From Chaetoderma sp. LZ-2023a (taxonomy: Eukaryota > Mollusca > Caudofoveata > Chaetodermatida > Chaetodermatidae), in assembly GCA_034401795.1 (NCBI GenBank), contig CM067366.1, positions 78,793,470-78,857,469 of the forward strand: a stretch of 64,000 bases of DNA, in the 5' to 3' direction. The first letter of the stretch is position 1. Each line of letters opens with the position of its first letter. Below the pieces are notes generated by a model, which was not told where the DNA came from, made no database searches, and worked only from the letters and a program-made list of their open reading frames with translations. Made by a program: the position numbers and the translations under genes. This document shows, piece by piece, positions 11,955-25,200 of the stretch.

Positions 11955-12190
11955 ATTCTGTCAAATATTTTGAAATTGATTTGACTAGGAGCTGTTGTGG
12001 CCATAGGCAACAACAGCCTCCAGTTAAGTTAGTTTCAAACTATTCAACAGGTTACCTGTATTAAAGGTATTTTGAAAGGTAGATTCTGTGAATTCTGGTC
12101 TCAAGTCAACACGCATACCAAGTGGGTGGGGATTATCTAGATTAGGGCGGGAAATAACTAGAAATAAGTGTGTCCATTAGTGAAATATTG
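11955..12190. mobile_element. Foldback MITE, type A (inverted copy)
   Basis: Arms at about 11958-12050 around GGAGCTGTTGTGGCCATAGG, then AACACGCATACCAAGTGGGT and GGCGGGAAATAACTAGAAAT, the complement of the type-A left module. A second shorter foldback (AAAGTTGTTGGCAACCAAGT) follows at about 12205-12295. Confidence 0.7.
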
Positions 12191-12317
12191 TAACTATTTA
12201 TCATTACAGATATTTTGAAAACAATTTGACTGAAAGTTGTTGGCAACCAAGTCACCAACGACTTTCTAAACTTTTTTCAAAATATTCAGCAGATCCTGGG
12301 TTAAAGCCCATGGACAT

Positions 12318-12354
12318 TATTGGACAGCTCTCTCTCCCCCTCTCTCTACCTGCC

Positions 12355-12401
<47 letters not shown>
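12318..12401. repeat. (CT)n microsatellite
   Basis: CTCTCTCTCTCTCTCTCTCT run preceded by CTCTCTCTCCCCCTCTCTCT. Confidence 0.95.
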
Positions 12402-12403
<2 letters not shown>

Positions 12404-13244
12404 ACTTCTAAGAGGGATAGCGATTATTACCATCAACTAAAAAAAGTGAGAGAACACTGTGTGGATGGTCCCCACACAGAGCAGGGACCTAGTGAGATAG
12501 TCCCCATAAATGTGAGAAACACTGTAGGGACATACTCTCTGATTGGCAGTTCATACAGTAGCAGCAGTATGTAGATGGGAGATTACACCGCCACCTAGTC
12601 TGTGCATGCGACGGTTTATCATATCACGTGTTCATATGCCTCATGCAATATTTTTTTTACATGAGTGTGAGATAATTTTGTAGGGACATGTGAGAGGTGA
12701 GAGAAATGAAAAAACGTAAGAAATTTGAAAAACATGAATCGTGGGGACACAAATTCTAAATAGATTTTTGGACGTTTCACGCTTATCCCTATCGTTTCAG
12801 CTACCGTAAAACAAGCCATATTTTTGATCAGATTTAATCCACGGAATTGAGGTTTTATGGGTTTTACCTGCCCGGATAATATTTGGGCAAAGTACACATT
12901 TCTATGTCTTAGCTCTGGTATTTTAAATTTTCAAGGTGGATTCAATGTTTATTAATTATGATTGTATAGTTAAAGGCCCATAAGTTGAACATTTTGAGCT
13001 GTATTTTATTGTTAAAGATATAAGGCATATTTGTCCAACAGTAACATTTTCTAGCTTTACCTCTCCTATAAATTTGTAAAAAACCCCACCCTAGTGTTGG
13101 ATAAAATTTCATAAATAAATTACATAATAAATCTCTAGTATTAAGATAATTGATTAGTAGAATAATCATGCAATCACAGACCTCTTAGTATGCCCTCAAC
13201 CGGTTATTTGTGAAGCCGGACGAAACCGGACTTTGTAGTGGTCT

Positions 13245-13530
13245 TAAAAAACCCCACTCATTGAAAAATGTATCAACAACGTGAGTATTGGACCATTTGC
13301 AGGCCAAGAAAGAAATGACTGCTTTTAGAATTATACCAATGGAATCACTGGCTCAATAACTGAGCCAGTCATTCCAGTGGTAAATTGGTAAGCAATACTC
13401 TTCTCATTGCCTGTAAATGAGCAGTCACTAATAAATAAAATGTCAATTATATCCTGAAGAAGGTGTTTGACAGGATCAAATTGAGAAAAACCGTTGTCAG
13501 ATTTGGAAATTGCATACATATTTACTGCTT
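13245..13530. mobile_element. Foldback MITE, type B (diverged)
   Basis: GGACCATTTGCAGGCCAAG, centre AATCACTGGCTCAATAACTG / AGCCAGTCATTCCAGTGG. Outer ends are decayed. Another copy follows at about 13548-13762 (GAGCTGGTTATCGAGCGAG centre, TTAAAGCATTAA end). Confidence 0.6.
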
Positions 13531-14234
13531 CAAGACCGCTTTCAGCCTTTTACCATCACATTTGTTCAGAAAAAATATAGAAAATATACATTTGCAGACC
13601 CAGATTATTTTTAAAATTTAACACGAGTGATTGAGCTGGTTATCGAGCGAGTCATTCCAGTGGTACATTGTAAAAAATAGTCTTCTCTTGGTCTGCAAAT
13701 GGGCATTTGTCAAGACCAGTGCAGAAGTCGTTTTAGGCCGGCTTGAGCATTAAAGCATTAAGTGGCCACAGGTGGCTTCAAGGGAGCTAACTCTGATTAG
13801 TAAATACAGAATTACGTTTTTTTAAATTCTTCATACATATGTTTGGCTGTCAATTGTAGCAATGCAAGAAATCACTGTGATGGTTATCATCTTTTCTTAT
13901 ATAAAATTGGTCTCTTTCACTAAAAACCTTTTTATATTCTAGTAAAATTCAAAATAAACAGATAGAAATGTTTGCCTTATGGGTTTTTGAATGTTACAAT
14001 TTATCTTCTTTTTGTGCAATGATGGGATATATAAATAAAAGTCTTCACTTTCGTAGAACTTTTTACTTCCTTTGTCTATTCTCTCTAAGAATACTTTGTA
14101 AATTTTCTAAATAATTTAAATATGAATACCTAATTCATATAAAGTTGTTTTAAAATATTACTAGTAATAATATTGATTATTTTATGCCATGTAGTTATCT
14201 GTTTTAACTAAGATTTTAAATTAATTAGCGTAAT

Positions 14235-14238
14235 GATG

Positions 14239-14276
<38 letters not shown>

Positions 14277-14277
14277 T
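14235..14277. repeat. (ATA)n microsatellite
   Basis: GATGATAATAATAATAATAA uninterrupted triplet run. Confidence 0.9.
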
Positions 14278-14879
14278 ATAGTTTTGAATTGATACTCTGT
14301 ATTATAAGATTGCTTGAGAAATGTCTTGGAGTAGGTTACCAAACCATTGCATTGGTATGATAGACTTGTTTATATGAAACCATGCTTTCTGCTCAAGAGT
14401 TTTATAGGCAGCAATAGCTCAAAGTCAAAGTAGGTTAAAAATATTCAACACCTTACCTGTATAGTTACCTTGAATGCTCAGAATTCATAGATCAGTGTTA
14501 AAATCGATTCAATGAGGGAGAAGCATGGCTAGAAATGGTACGAGATGTTAGGAATTTATGGCCAGACTCTTAGAAAATCAGTAACAGATCTAAAGAACTT
14601 AGCGCCCCCCCCTCCCCCACACCTATTATAGATGGATGTTAGACAAATGAATTTTCGACCCTCCACCAAGTCATAACTTGGCTGAAATGCTGCAGTCTTT
14701 GAAGCATAATAGGCTGGCATTGGTTGTTGAGGGCCCAGGTTTTAGATAAAAATTCAACCTTGGATATAAAGATTCTCTGGTTGGTTGAAACACCTTTAGC
14801 GAAATGCAAATGAAATGCTAATGACGATTTATAACCATTGATTGTGGATGCTGACAATTTCATATCTGCGAATACATAG

Positions 14880-17760
14880 TACAGGAAATCGGCTACCTGG
14901 AAGATGGTGGATTCACAAGATACAATTTTGTTTGTGTCACATCATATCATTTGATAAATATGTTAATTATAGCATCGCACTCGTTTGGTCTCTAGACATT
15001 TGAGAGAAAACCTCTCGTCAAAGCCACCCAACCCGAAATTGGCCAAGCGAACAAATGGAATAAATATCTGGATTCAGATGATGAATCTTGTCAGTGTACT
15101 CTGAGATGACTTGATGACTGAGGCAGGATTGGCCAGCCCTTCAGAAGGTGCATTAAGTCTATGAACCACAATCAATTGAGCAATAAATAATAGAGCTATC
15201 AGGAACAACAGGCACGACTGCATCTTACCCATGCTGAGAACCTTTGGCATCATCCAATGGCTGGACCTAAGGCATAGTCATAAAGACCCTCCCATGGATG
15301 CAGCAAGGTGTCCGCCATAAAGGCTATCTAACCCAGAACAGGAAATATAAATGTTAGAATTTTTGCATTTTGGCGAGTCACAAAGTTACTCAGACGTGTG
15401 TTGAAAAAGTTTATTGTCATCTTAAACAAGATTAGCTAGAGCTTGAATTGCTATTCACATCATTCAACATCACATGAGAATCTCAAACATCAGCTTGCAT
15501 GGGTGAAAAGATCATGCCCTCCACTACATGACTATGGAGTTGTTTAAGCAAATCAAAACCTGGCTCCCAGAAAACAGATTTGACAATAAAGTAGAGCATT
15601 TCTGATGGTCCAGATCTCCAGAAGGTTGATATGGGTTGAAGACACTATTATATTCCAAGACTAACTCTTTGATGCCCACCATCCCCCCCCCCCCCCAGAG
15701 ATATCTGTGAAGAGTGAGATCTGAGGCAGAGGCTAAACCAAAGAGACGCCTATACTCAGCTGAGTTGTGTCCATTCAAAAGATGCAATAATTAATTAGAG
15801 AACTGAATTGACAAGGCTAAATCGCCCTCTAGTTGTGACCAATGATGCATAAGAAACATCTGAAAGGGGCATCTCAGAGTTTCTCCTAGAGCCAGCTTAT
15901 CTGTGAGTGTGCATCATTCCGATTCACGGAGAAGACCTATGTGCAAGTACTCAATGCTGCCATCATTGACACTATGGTTTACATCTTAAACATCAGTTTG
16001 TCAATGAATTTGTTCAGAAATTTTAGGCTGAGAATGAGTTTCCAACCTGTTGACTTCTTGGAGAACAGAAAGATTGAAGAATAGAAACCAGTATTGGTTT
16101 CACGATCCAGAACTTATTTAATATACTGCTCCTCCCATGAGTGGCGTTTTCTTATCTATGTTCCCAATATTGTGGAACCGCAGGTCTTTAGAGTACTATA
16201 TTTGGAAAGCAGAGTCAACGTCTGTCTAGAGCGAGGAACAGGCCTCTTAGGTGTCTTCTGCTTCATCTCCAATTCTGGCAGTATCAGCTTGTCTATGCTG
16301 AAACCAGAGCCTGCCAAATTCCTCCTCGATATCCTTGATGTGCAAACCTAAGAGGCTATCGGCAAAAGGAAGATCCCACAGCAAATTGGCCTTGAGATCT
16401 TTGCTAATTCTTAATAATTACAAGTAGTTCTCCTGTGTATTAATTTCAATGATGACCAACCTGCGTTAATGAGTTATTATGCATCACTGATCTTTGTCAT
16501 CTTTTATCAACCCCTTCAGGTAGACATCCAATATGACAGATATTATTCAGTTTGAATTCGGCATGGCCGCTGTTTCAAACTGCTCAGCGACTTCTCAGAT
16601 CACTGGTCTTCTCCAGTATTGAGAATACCTAACTAAAATAAGTCTCTGGGAAAAGTTGTATGAGTGAATAGATGACATCATCAACATGCACCATGTACGC
16701 AAGTCTAATATAGATGAAGCCCATCATTTGCCGAGTTCCAAACATCTACAGATTGTGAAATATCTAGGTGCAAACTTGAGCCTCTTAACAATAAGCTGGA
16801 TGGCGATCTGTCCACAATGTGATCATCTAACTCGACCGTTTCATGTTGTGAAAGTCAACACCTGAGCATTAGGGACAGGTTTAGCGACAGTTGGTTGGGT
16901 CTTATTGGAACCCGCTACCACCTCACCCCCTACCACCATGTGAACCGTTGCATGAAAAGCTGGGTTAATCTCAGTTTGCGCTACAGTATCCTGTGGCCTA
17001 GAGTGACCCACCATAGATGCATTGCTAGAAATCATCTGGTTCTTAGCTGAAGGCTCATTAAGGTGGGCCACCAGTTGCCACTTACCCCAAGCTTACTTGC
17101 TCAACTGTAGCAGCAGTAGTAGTAGTTAGACAAAGGTGAGACATATGGCTGATGTTCATGACATGCTAATGGGGACTAGGTGTGGTGGTGGTGGGGAGCC
17201 AGATGCCACTATGCCTGCCCAACTACCAGCATCCAAAAACTGATTCACTACAGCATGTATACAAACCATAGTTATAACTATGAGCGGATGAGTATGTCTA
17301 TGCCTCTATTACCTGAGAGCCAGGTAATCCAAGCTGATTGTATCTTCCATCCACCCATTCTCTGATTTAGATGTCTGTCTCCCAAGCGGGTAATCACAAT
17401 GCGGAATGGGCTGAAAGGCTTCTGTAAAAAAGTGCCTTAAAGAACCCACCACTTGTTGAGGCTGTTCATGGACAGACCTGGACCAGTGACTTGATCATTG
17501 CATTAAATAAGCAGGAGATGATTCATAAAATTAGTCGTCAGGATTGTTCATGATTTTTGCTGTGCACAAATGTCACAGAATGCTGATTCAAAGGCTATGT
17601 CAACTGTGGTCTATTTTACAGGCTTAGTTGTAAAGTCTTCAATGACAAATGGTGTACCATGTTGTATCGGTACCATAGCTCTTTGAAGGGACCCTACTCA
17701 CATGAGAATGTGCATTAGTTAAGGCTATGTGGTAAGTTGGTATGCTAGATGATGTTAATT
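14880..17760. other. About 2.9 kb unlike its surroundings, possible ancient retroelement
   Basis: GC content is higher than in neighbours, foldbacks are absent, and only short minus-strand frames occur (e.g. 87 codons at 15524-15787, 76 codons at 16841-17071). Around 16660-16740 the minus strand reads YIRLAYMVHVDDVIYSL, which resembles the catalytic loop (x-V-D-D) of LTR-retroelement reverse transcriptases, but the flanking motifs are not convincing. It could be a very old copia/gypsy-type copy. Low certainty. Confidence 0.3.
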
Positions 17761-19024
17761 TTCAGGCCAACCAAACAATATATCTGAAACTGACCACTGA
17801 AATAACTGATTCGGTAACTTAGCTGGTCATTTCAAAGGCGAGATTTAAAAAATAATTCCCTCTTATCCCGCAAATTAACATTTTCTGAAGACAAAAATGT
17901 CATTTAACAAAAAACTTCTGAGCATTTTAAACATGTTTAGCACTCTGAGAGTTCTAATCATAGAATTTAACGAATGTTTAAATACATAATTGGACTCAAT
18001 GTCAATGGTGCGCCTTTTCTTAATTAAAAAACAACACATCAACTTTGTAAGACACATTTTGATTTTGATTGCTAGGCCACTAAAAAATCTTTTGATTAGT
18101 TGGCCAACTAAGTACATATTAATTAGTGGTTTAGGAAGATACATTTGATTTCATTCACGGATCAGTAACACCCGTTTTGACTAGTTGTCCAGTTAGATAC
18201 ATTTTGATTGGTGGAACAATAAGACACCCAGTCAAATTAGTTACAAAATATTCGACAACTTAACTGTGTAGTTTTCACGAAATTGATAGTTATGGCATTC
18301 AGGGATCGATCAATCCCCACGGCGATGTATGGGTGGAGCTTAGCTAAAACTGGAAAGGACAGTTTTATCATGTTACTTTTGATTGTTGAATCATACAGAA
18401 TCCACAAATTAGCCAGCAATGATGTAAGCATGTTATTGTATGAGAGGTTATTGTGCCTGTGTAATGGGATGATGGGACTACAAATAGGACTACGGTATAA
18501 ATAGATACTTGAATGAGAAAAGGATACCACTTGTAACATGTTCTAGAAAGTACTTCCATTAAAGAATTGTCAGTGTAAGTCACTGTTATTGGTATCCATG
18601 TATTGTTGGAAATGGCATTTGTTTTAAATTTAGATGAATTTAATTACTGTGGATATTAAATTTGTATTTATGGCATTTTTAAAAGCACATTCAATTGTAT
18701 GAATTCTATGAAATTTTGAATTACATATCGGATTGGTCATTCTTAGAGCTATGATACAGTGGGAGTATGTAAAACTATTATTATGATTTGCAACAATTAC
18801 TCGAAAATAAAATATTTATCAAAGAACTCACATATAAATTAATATCACTGAGCACTGCCAAAATTATAATTAATTATTAATTATGTGTAATAATAATAAT
18901 AACATATACACATTTATTATTAATATATTTTGTTTGCATACTCTTAGGGGGAAACACTACAACTTTGCTTTGAGTGATTTAACCCTTTCATCCCAGCGTT
19001 AATTTCAAGGCAGTCGAGCAAGAA

Positions 19025-19130
19025 AGATGTTTGAATATTTTGAAATTAATTTAACTGGAAGCCACTGCTGCTTTAATAGCAGCACTGGCTTCCAGCCAAG
19101 TTAATTTCAAAATTATTAAAAAATTTAAAT
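19025..19130. mobile_element. Short foldback, type A core only
   Basis: Arms TTGAATATTTTGAAATTAAT and CAAGTTAATTTCAAAATTAT around GGAAGCCACTGCTGCTTTAA. The flanking modules are absent. Confidence 0.65.
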
Positions 19131-19364
19131 TGTAAGGAATTTCTTGTATTCCGCCTGTAGGGATGAGAGGGTTATTATTTAATCATTAATTATGGTTTGC
19201 AAATTTATATTTATTAATTAGAAATTTGAATAAGAATGATGCTATAAGAAGATATGTACAAAAGAATTCTTGTGGCTCAGTAAGTGAGATAGATAGTGGT
19301 TAGAATTATCCGAAGGCCACATAGAATACATGACTACACACCTTTCACTTTTCTAACATACCAT

Positions 19365-19574
19365 TTAACTCTTAGCACTCTGATGTTAAAAATTTTAATT
19401 TTCAAATTAAATTAAAAGATGAACTGGTGTTCATTTTTAAACAAATTTGGTGGAAGATGGTGCTGTCATAGACAGCAACATCGTCCACCAAAATTGTTTA
19501 AAAATGTACACCAGTTTCGTCGCTACTGGCACGGCAAAAAGATAAAATGTTAACACCAGAGTGGTACGGGTTAA
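19365..19574. mobile_element. Foldback MITE, type C (reference copy)
   Basis: 210 bp, TTAACTCTTAGCACTCTGAT to AGAGTGGTACGGGTTAA. The centre is a near-perfect palindrome, GGTGCTGTCATAGACAGCA, flanked by TTTGGTGGAAGAT / TCGTCCACCAAA. Confidence 0.8.
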
Positions 19575-20265
19575 CCAGAAATGAAACATTCTTTATGATG
19601 TATGGAAAATAATAAATATTTTGAAATTAAATTGATTGGGAGGTGTTTCTGCCTAAGGTAGCAGCATCACATTACAGTCAAATTAGTTTTAAAATATTCA
19701 ACAATTTTCCTTGAAACTGAGACAGTGATATTTCAAGGGGTAAAAGGTTAGGTTTTAGCACAGGACTGCTCCGGAGACATATAATTAAAATATAAAACTC
19801 ATGATTTAAAAATAATTTAATATTTAATAAACATCAGAATATCATCAAATGGTACACTTAAAATACATACCAGTATTCCTAAATACAATGTTTTGGTAAA
19901 TTTCTATTTTCTGCTCAATAACTTAGTTGCCAGCGGAAAGAAATTCTTTTGGAAAAATAGATTGTATTACCAATTACAAAATCAGGTTATTGCGAGCTAC
20001 ATGTCATACAGTTTATGCTGGCTTTGTGATATTTTCGGATCTTATATTGATATTTGTAGAAACACATTTTAAAAATCTTTGTATTCAAAGAACTTGAGAA
20101 TACCTGTATTTTGAAAAAAACCCACCATATTGAGCTTCCTGAATGTATTTTTTGTGGCAGCTGATAAATTGTGAAGATAATTCTCTCTAGTGGTGGTCGT
20201 ATTAGCCTTAACCCTTTCACTGATGAATTCATCATATCTCGTTTTCAATGGTACCATATGGGAAA

Positions 20266-20356
20266 ACTGTTAAATATTTTGAAATTGATTTGACTGGAAG
20301 CTGTTGCTGCCTAAGGCAGCAATGACTTCCAGTCAATTTATTTTGAAATATTCAAC
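20266..20356. mobile_element. Short foldback, type A core only
   Basis: Arms from TTAAATATTTTGAAATTGAT around GGAAGCTGTTGCTGCCTAAG to TTTATTTTGAAATATTCAAC. Confidence 0.65.
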
Positions 20357-21814
20357 GGAATAAGTTTTAGATTGTACTGAAATTAGTTTTTCAGGGATTT
20401 GTTGGCTGTGAAAAGGTTAACTGGTCAAAATATTCAAGAAAATTTTAATATTTGCTTAACGTAGTGAATGCTCATTTTCAGGCCAAGAGAAGTTTTTGTT
20501 TTTAGCTGTGGGTAGCAACTCAATAAGCCCTCATGTCCCTTAGTCAGTCAGTCAGTTACAAATGCTTATTCCGGGCTGTAGTTTTGCTACTGAATTTGGT
20601 GTCAAACGATCAAGGCTATGGCGACCAGATTAATAAAAAGTATTATTTTGAAAACTATTCATACAGGTCTCAAAATAACTCTGGTTCTACTTAAGCGATC
20701 TTGACCAGACTTGCGCAGATGGTTGTTCATGTGATCCTAAAGCTGTGTGAGAAATTTGGGGTTAAAAGGTCAAGGCCATGGTGCCCAGATTAAAAATAAA
20801 TGTTTTCACAAAGATTTTGAAAACTGGCTGAAAGACACTCACAAAATACCTCTAGTTCTACTGGAGAGATCTTGACCAGACTTGGATGAAAGGTTGTCCG
20901 TGGGGTTTCCGCAGATTTGTGATAAATTTGGGGTCAAAAGGTTAAATATCAAGGTGACTGATAATTAAAAATTCTTCCAAACACAAACGTGAGAATTGCA
21001 TACATATCTGCTGGTTTACATACGAATGGCTATCGCTCGTCGCGTTACGCAGTTCGTTCGCCAGTCAGTCGCAAAAGCTTATTCCGTGGACTGTCCTTTC
21101 AAGAGTTCTTCATACACAGCAATCAAACTTGGTGTATGTATGCATTATAAACGTTAAAGTATGGAGCCTAAGAAAAGTAGGTCAGTATGACCTCAGAGTG
21201 ACCTAATTTTGACGCTTCACATGCAGCTACCAAGATTCTATTAACCTTGGTTTTAATTTACTCCTGAATGACGGGCTCAGTTAATGAGCCAGTCATTCCA
21301 GTGGGAAATTTAAGAAGAGCTTTCTCTTGGACTGCAAATGTACATGTTTCAAGACCACTGGTGATTGACAATGAGTTGACGTGATCGGACTAAAACTATT
21401 TCACCATCACATATATGTTAATAATCGGTAAGAACAGTATATCAATTATATACAAATATTCAAGTAAATTATTACTACCGGTAAATATATTTTAATGGGT
21501 ATGTCAATCAGTGCTTTGAAAATCAATGCCTAATTAGTGTGTGTGTGGTCATGCGTGCTTGGTCATGCATAGACCTGTATCCTATCCTGACCATACACTA
21601 GGATTCCAGAACTGTGGGTATGATAGAAAGAATTTGGTGAATAAAAACAGTCCAGAAAATGTTTGGAGTAATTTGTCACTTTGCTATGAATTCAAGAACT
21701 ACTTTCTTTCGGTATATTTGAACGTAAAATGTTAATGACAGTATTACGGTTTTCATGTCTTTAGCTCCGTTGAAGACAACTTTCAAAGTCAAGATAAAAC
21801 AATGCTTTAGCTCT

Positions 21815-22046
21815 TTAATGGTGAAGCCGGGAAAAAAAGGCCTCTGCAGTGGTCATGAAGAATGTCCATTTGCCAGCTACGTGAAGACTATTTTTGAAAA
21901 TTTATCACTGGAATGACTGGCTTGATAACAGAGCCAGTCATTTCAGTGATAATTTTCCAAAAATAGCCTTCTCTTAGCCGGCAAATGGACATTCAATAAA
22001 CAAATATTTAGATTTTCTTGACCAAATTTGACCATTAAAGGGTTAA
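21815..22046. mobile_element. Foldback MITE, type B
   Basis: TTAATGGTGAAGCC at the left and GACCATTAAAGGGTTAA at the right, with the centre GGAATGACTGGCTTGATAAC. Confidence 0.7.
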
Positions 22047-23936
22047 TAAGCACACCTTGACCGTTTGCATATTACAAAGCACTGATTGACTTAAGCCTAT
22101 TCAATATTTTTTCTGTCTTAATGTTATTATAGATTACTTATTTCTTTGATATGCAAATTTCTATACCATACCATGGCGGAGTAATTCATTTAGTGTGTTA
22201 GTGTTGTCCAGGTTTGATGTGTCACTTAATGTTTTATTCATCTACGTCGTCGTCGTGACATCAATGTGTGCTGTGCTTATACCGTTGTCATGGCAACAAC
22301 TTGCCATGTCTTCCCCGCTTCAGCTTTTTAGGGCCATTTTGCCGCTTTAGCAAAAACTCGGACTATGTAGGCCCTGGACTAAGAAACCCATACGTATCCA
22401 AGTGTTGCTGTCTCAGAAGGCAATGACTTTCAGCAAAATGTCTTCAAAAAATTTATTTCCAAATATTAAAAAGTAATTTGACTTGAAGGCGCTGATGCAA
22501 CAGCTTCCAGTCAAATTATTTTCATATTTAGCTAAAACATTTTTTATATCCTAAAGAATTTGGCATATGTTTTGGTGGTAGTAAAAGACAATTGCATAAT
22601 GGAAACTAACAATGTAGCAATGGAAGAGTTTATCTTAATTTTTTAATTTAATTTATTATTTCTCATCACTTTATTTTATTAATTCACTAAAAAAATTATC
22701 CTGTGAAGCATTTATATCATATGACAACTACATCATTTAGCCATAATGTTAGAGTAAGATACAATTTATTACTCATAAATAGTTTAACTTAACTGCCTGG
22801 TGTATTTCTGCAGACTACATTTTCCATGGGATTTATCTCTGGATACGCAAAATATTTTGGTAAGAATTTCACTGAAAGTTGTTGGTGGTTAAGCCACCAA
22901 CAAATTTCAGTCAAATTATTTTCAAAATATTAAGCAGGTCCAGAATTATTGCCCATTGAAATTATTGTCTGGTGGGTTGCAGCAGTAAGACAGTTAAGGA
23001 AGATCGTCATCATCAGTATTGTTAGACTAACATAGTTGCATCATTAACTCTCAGTATAGGTTTAAATCGAGTCAAAGTACCTTAATTAAAGTACACAAAT
23101 ATTCACGGTCAGAGATCTGAATATACTATGATAAAACCACACCTATTGTATAAGTGTTGGGAACTAGTTTTCCTACACAGGGAAGGTAACTCTTACTTTG
23201 TTACAATTGTTGATTTAAAGCAAGTTATCTCCCCTGAAATTATCATTCTCAGATTACAATTGCAGTTTTTTTTCTTATTACATGTACTATTGTTGTCATA
23301 GAAACAGACAAACATGTCTATAACAATCACCTGAAGAAGCAGTATAATTTGGTCCATAAAGATATGTGGTCTCTTAATGCTGTGCATGGGATATAAGATG
23401 TTGCTTCTTGGGTCCAATGATGCAGCTTTCTTTGAGACCTATCTCTTTGTTCAGGTGGACACCTATAGACATGTTTAAATATGCTAGTTAATTTGTTTAA
23501 CTGACAAGTTGTATACTTAATGAATTATTTCAGTATTTCCTAGTCACTCATTCATTCATATCATTATAAAACCCTACCATCTCTCTCCCTCCACACACAC
23601 ATACTGTCACAATCATTGTTCACGGCTACATGTTATCATTGTATGCTTGACCGCTCACAGAAGCTTTAAGTGTCCACATATTGGTCAGTTTATAATCACC
23701 TCTACTACTGCCATGTGCCTTTTGTTGAGCTCTGTTTTGGTAGAAATAAAGACACATTATTTTTTTTCCAATAGATGCCTAGTTTATTGTTTGTCTAGTC
23801 TAACCTTAATGGAAGGCAATCTGTCAATCAAGTATATGATGTTATATTCAAATGTCACATTTTAGCTTTCATGACAATCAAAATGGCGTATCTAACTCAA
23901 GAATTGTATATCATTGATGAATCTACAATTTAAACC

Positions 23937-24157
23937 TTAAATCTTTTCACGGAAATTTCAATTTTCTCAGAAAATATCCATTTGTAGATCAAGTACACTG
24001 TCTTTGAAAATTTACCACTGTAATGACTGGCTCGGTTATCGAGCCAGTCATCCCAGTGGTGAATTTTCCAAAATAGTCTTCTACTCATCTGCAAATGGAA
24101 GTTTCTCAAGACAACTGCAGAAGCTGTTTTTTGCTGATATGAGTGTTAAAGGGTTAA
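23937..24157. mobile_element. Foldback MITE, type B
   Basis: TTAAATCTTTTCACGG at the left and GAGTGTTAAAGGGTTAA at the right, with the palindromic centre GACTGGCTCGGTTATCGAGC. Confidence 0.75.
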
Positions 24158-24164
24158 TAAACAT

Positions 24165-24380
24165 TCTGTTGAATATTTTGAAACTAATATGACTGTACCC
24201 GTCAGCAACAGCACCCAATCAAATGAATTTCAAAATATTCAAAAGCGTACATGATCACCGTGAAATTTAGATTCAAGGAATTTACATTTCAGATTCAAAT
24301 CGATTTCAGCACACGCAGAAAGTGGGCGGAACTTAGCTAGAATTGGGCATGGTAAAACTAGAAATGGATACCTCTGTTTA
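24165..24380. mobile_element. Foldback MITE, type A (inverted, partial)
   Basis: TTCTGTTGAATATTTTGAAA ... CAAATGAATTTCAAAATATT, followed by CACACGCAGAAAGTGGGCGG and GGGCATGGTAAAACTAGAAA. It directly adjoins a type-B foldback and lies about 160 bp before the terminal exon at 24542. Confidence 0.65.
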
Positions 24381-24541
24381 TCCTTTGAACTCTGAAGTAC
24401 AAGAATCTCAGTTTAAAGATAGCAATACATGTAAGATATTTTTGAATGAAACTAATTCGATGGAACATGCTGCTGGCTGTCAAATCCTATCAACATATTA
24501 TTTCGTATTTCATAAATCATTTTGTGTATTCGGTATTTCAG

Positions 24542-24755
24542 ATTCAAAGCATCCCCATACTCAATTTCAGAGGCGGACATACCGAGTTTGGTTGGTGATT
24601 CTATCATAACACTGGGAGTTCTACAAGATGAGATTCATTTCTACACGCCATGTTCAGTCAATGGTTGTATTGGACTGGGACTTTTCCGTAGTGTAAATTT
24701 ACTCGCGCAGTTGCCAAAATATTCTCTACGCAAACGTACCATGAAAAAACCCTAG
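24542..24755 (+). CDS. Terminal exon of an unidentified protein-coding gene
   Basis: The open frame follows a good acceptor (TTCGGTATTTCAG, exon from 24542; a second possible acceptor TCAATTTCAG would start it at 24571). It ends in TAG at 24753-24755. The protein reads ADIPSLVGDSIITLGVLQDE, then IHFYTPCSVNGCIG, then LFRSVNLLAQLPKYSLRKR and a basic tail. Composition and codon use look coding, and an AATAAA poly(A) signal at 24809-24814 lies 54 nt after the stop. The ITLGVLQDEIHFY stretch resembles a beta-propeller or beta-sandwich strand, but I do not recognise the family. No upstream exon was found between 8.1 and 24.5 kb; they may be short or interrupted by repeats. It is probably a real gene end rather than a pseudogene. 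Confidence 0.6.
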
Positions 24756-24808
24756 CAGTATGGAAGGTGCTGAAACCGACTAAATCACCCAAATTTTATT
24801 CTCTTAAA

Positions 24809-24814
24809 AATAAA
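24809..24814 (+). terminator. Poly(A) signal AATAAA of the unidentified gene
   Basis: A canonical AATAAA stands 54 nt downstream of the stop codon of the terminal exon at 24542-24755, in the sense orientation. Its position supports reading that exon as the true 3' end of a gene. Confidence 0.55.
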
Positions 24815-25200
24815 ATCCACCTTTGAGCGCTGTTTTCAGACAGTGACCGCTGAATAATAGTAGAATTCAGCTTCTAGGTTCCACATTTTCATATTTTGCG
24901 TCACGTGACATACTTCATGAAACATGCCAGACATGGCTCTGGCTTGTTTCGTGAAATACCAGTCGAATAAAAAATATACTCTATGGAGCCAATATACTCA
25001 AATTTTTCACCCAGTCGAATACAGCCAATATTATCAAGACCTCATTCCTTTTGAAATGATGATGAACTATGCATAGTGAAACTTCTACGGGCGAACTAAA
25101 TTAACTGTTCACGTTTGGACACATCAATCAGATCAGCACAGGGAGATGGTTTATCACCAATGTTCATCACTTGTTACCTCCTCACAGCTTTAGTCTCTGT

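Larger units (their letters stand above)
9376..13240. other. Gene-free stretch, AT-rich, with foldbacks
   Basis: No supported coding exon. Contains a degraded type-B foldback around 9440-9650, a type-A foldback (9700-9800, GAAGCTGTTGCTGTC / GCAGCAACAGCTTCC), a type-C copy, very AT-rich DNA (10,240-11,300) and the (CT)n run. The frame at 11613-11807 is open for 64 codons without a recognisable product. Confidence 0.6.
17760..24541. other. Gene-free stretch dominated by foldbacks and low-complexity AT DNA
   Basis: Besides the itemised elements there is a type-A inverted copy at about 18225-18365, a diverged repeat with CCCTTAGTCAGTCAGTCAGT and GGGGTCAAAAGGTTAA-like units at about 20540-21180 (related sequence at 34020-34230), and small foldbacks at 22440-22530 and 22870-22935. 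No exon is supported. Confidence 0.6.

Noticed and set aside
22815-22860. Exon-like segment between CTGCAG and GTAAGAA
   Set aside because: Its end is the left arm of a small foldback, so the apparent donor is part of a repeat.
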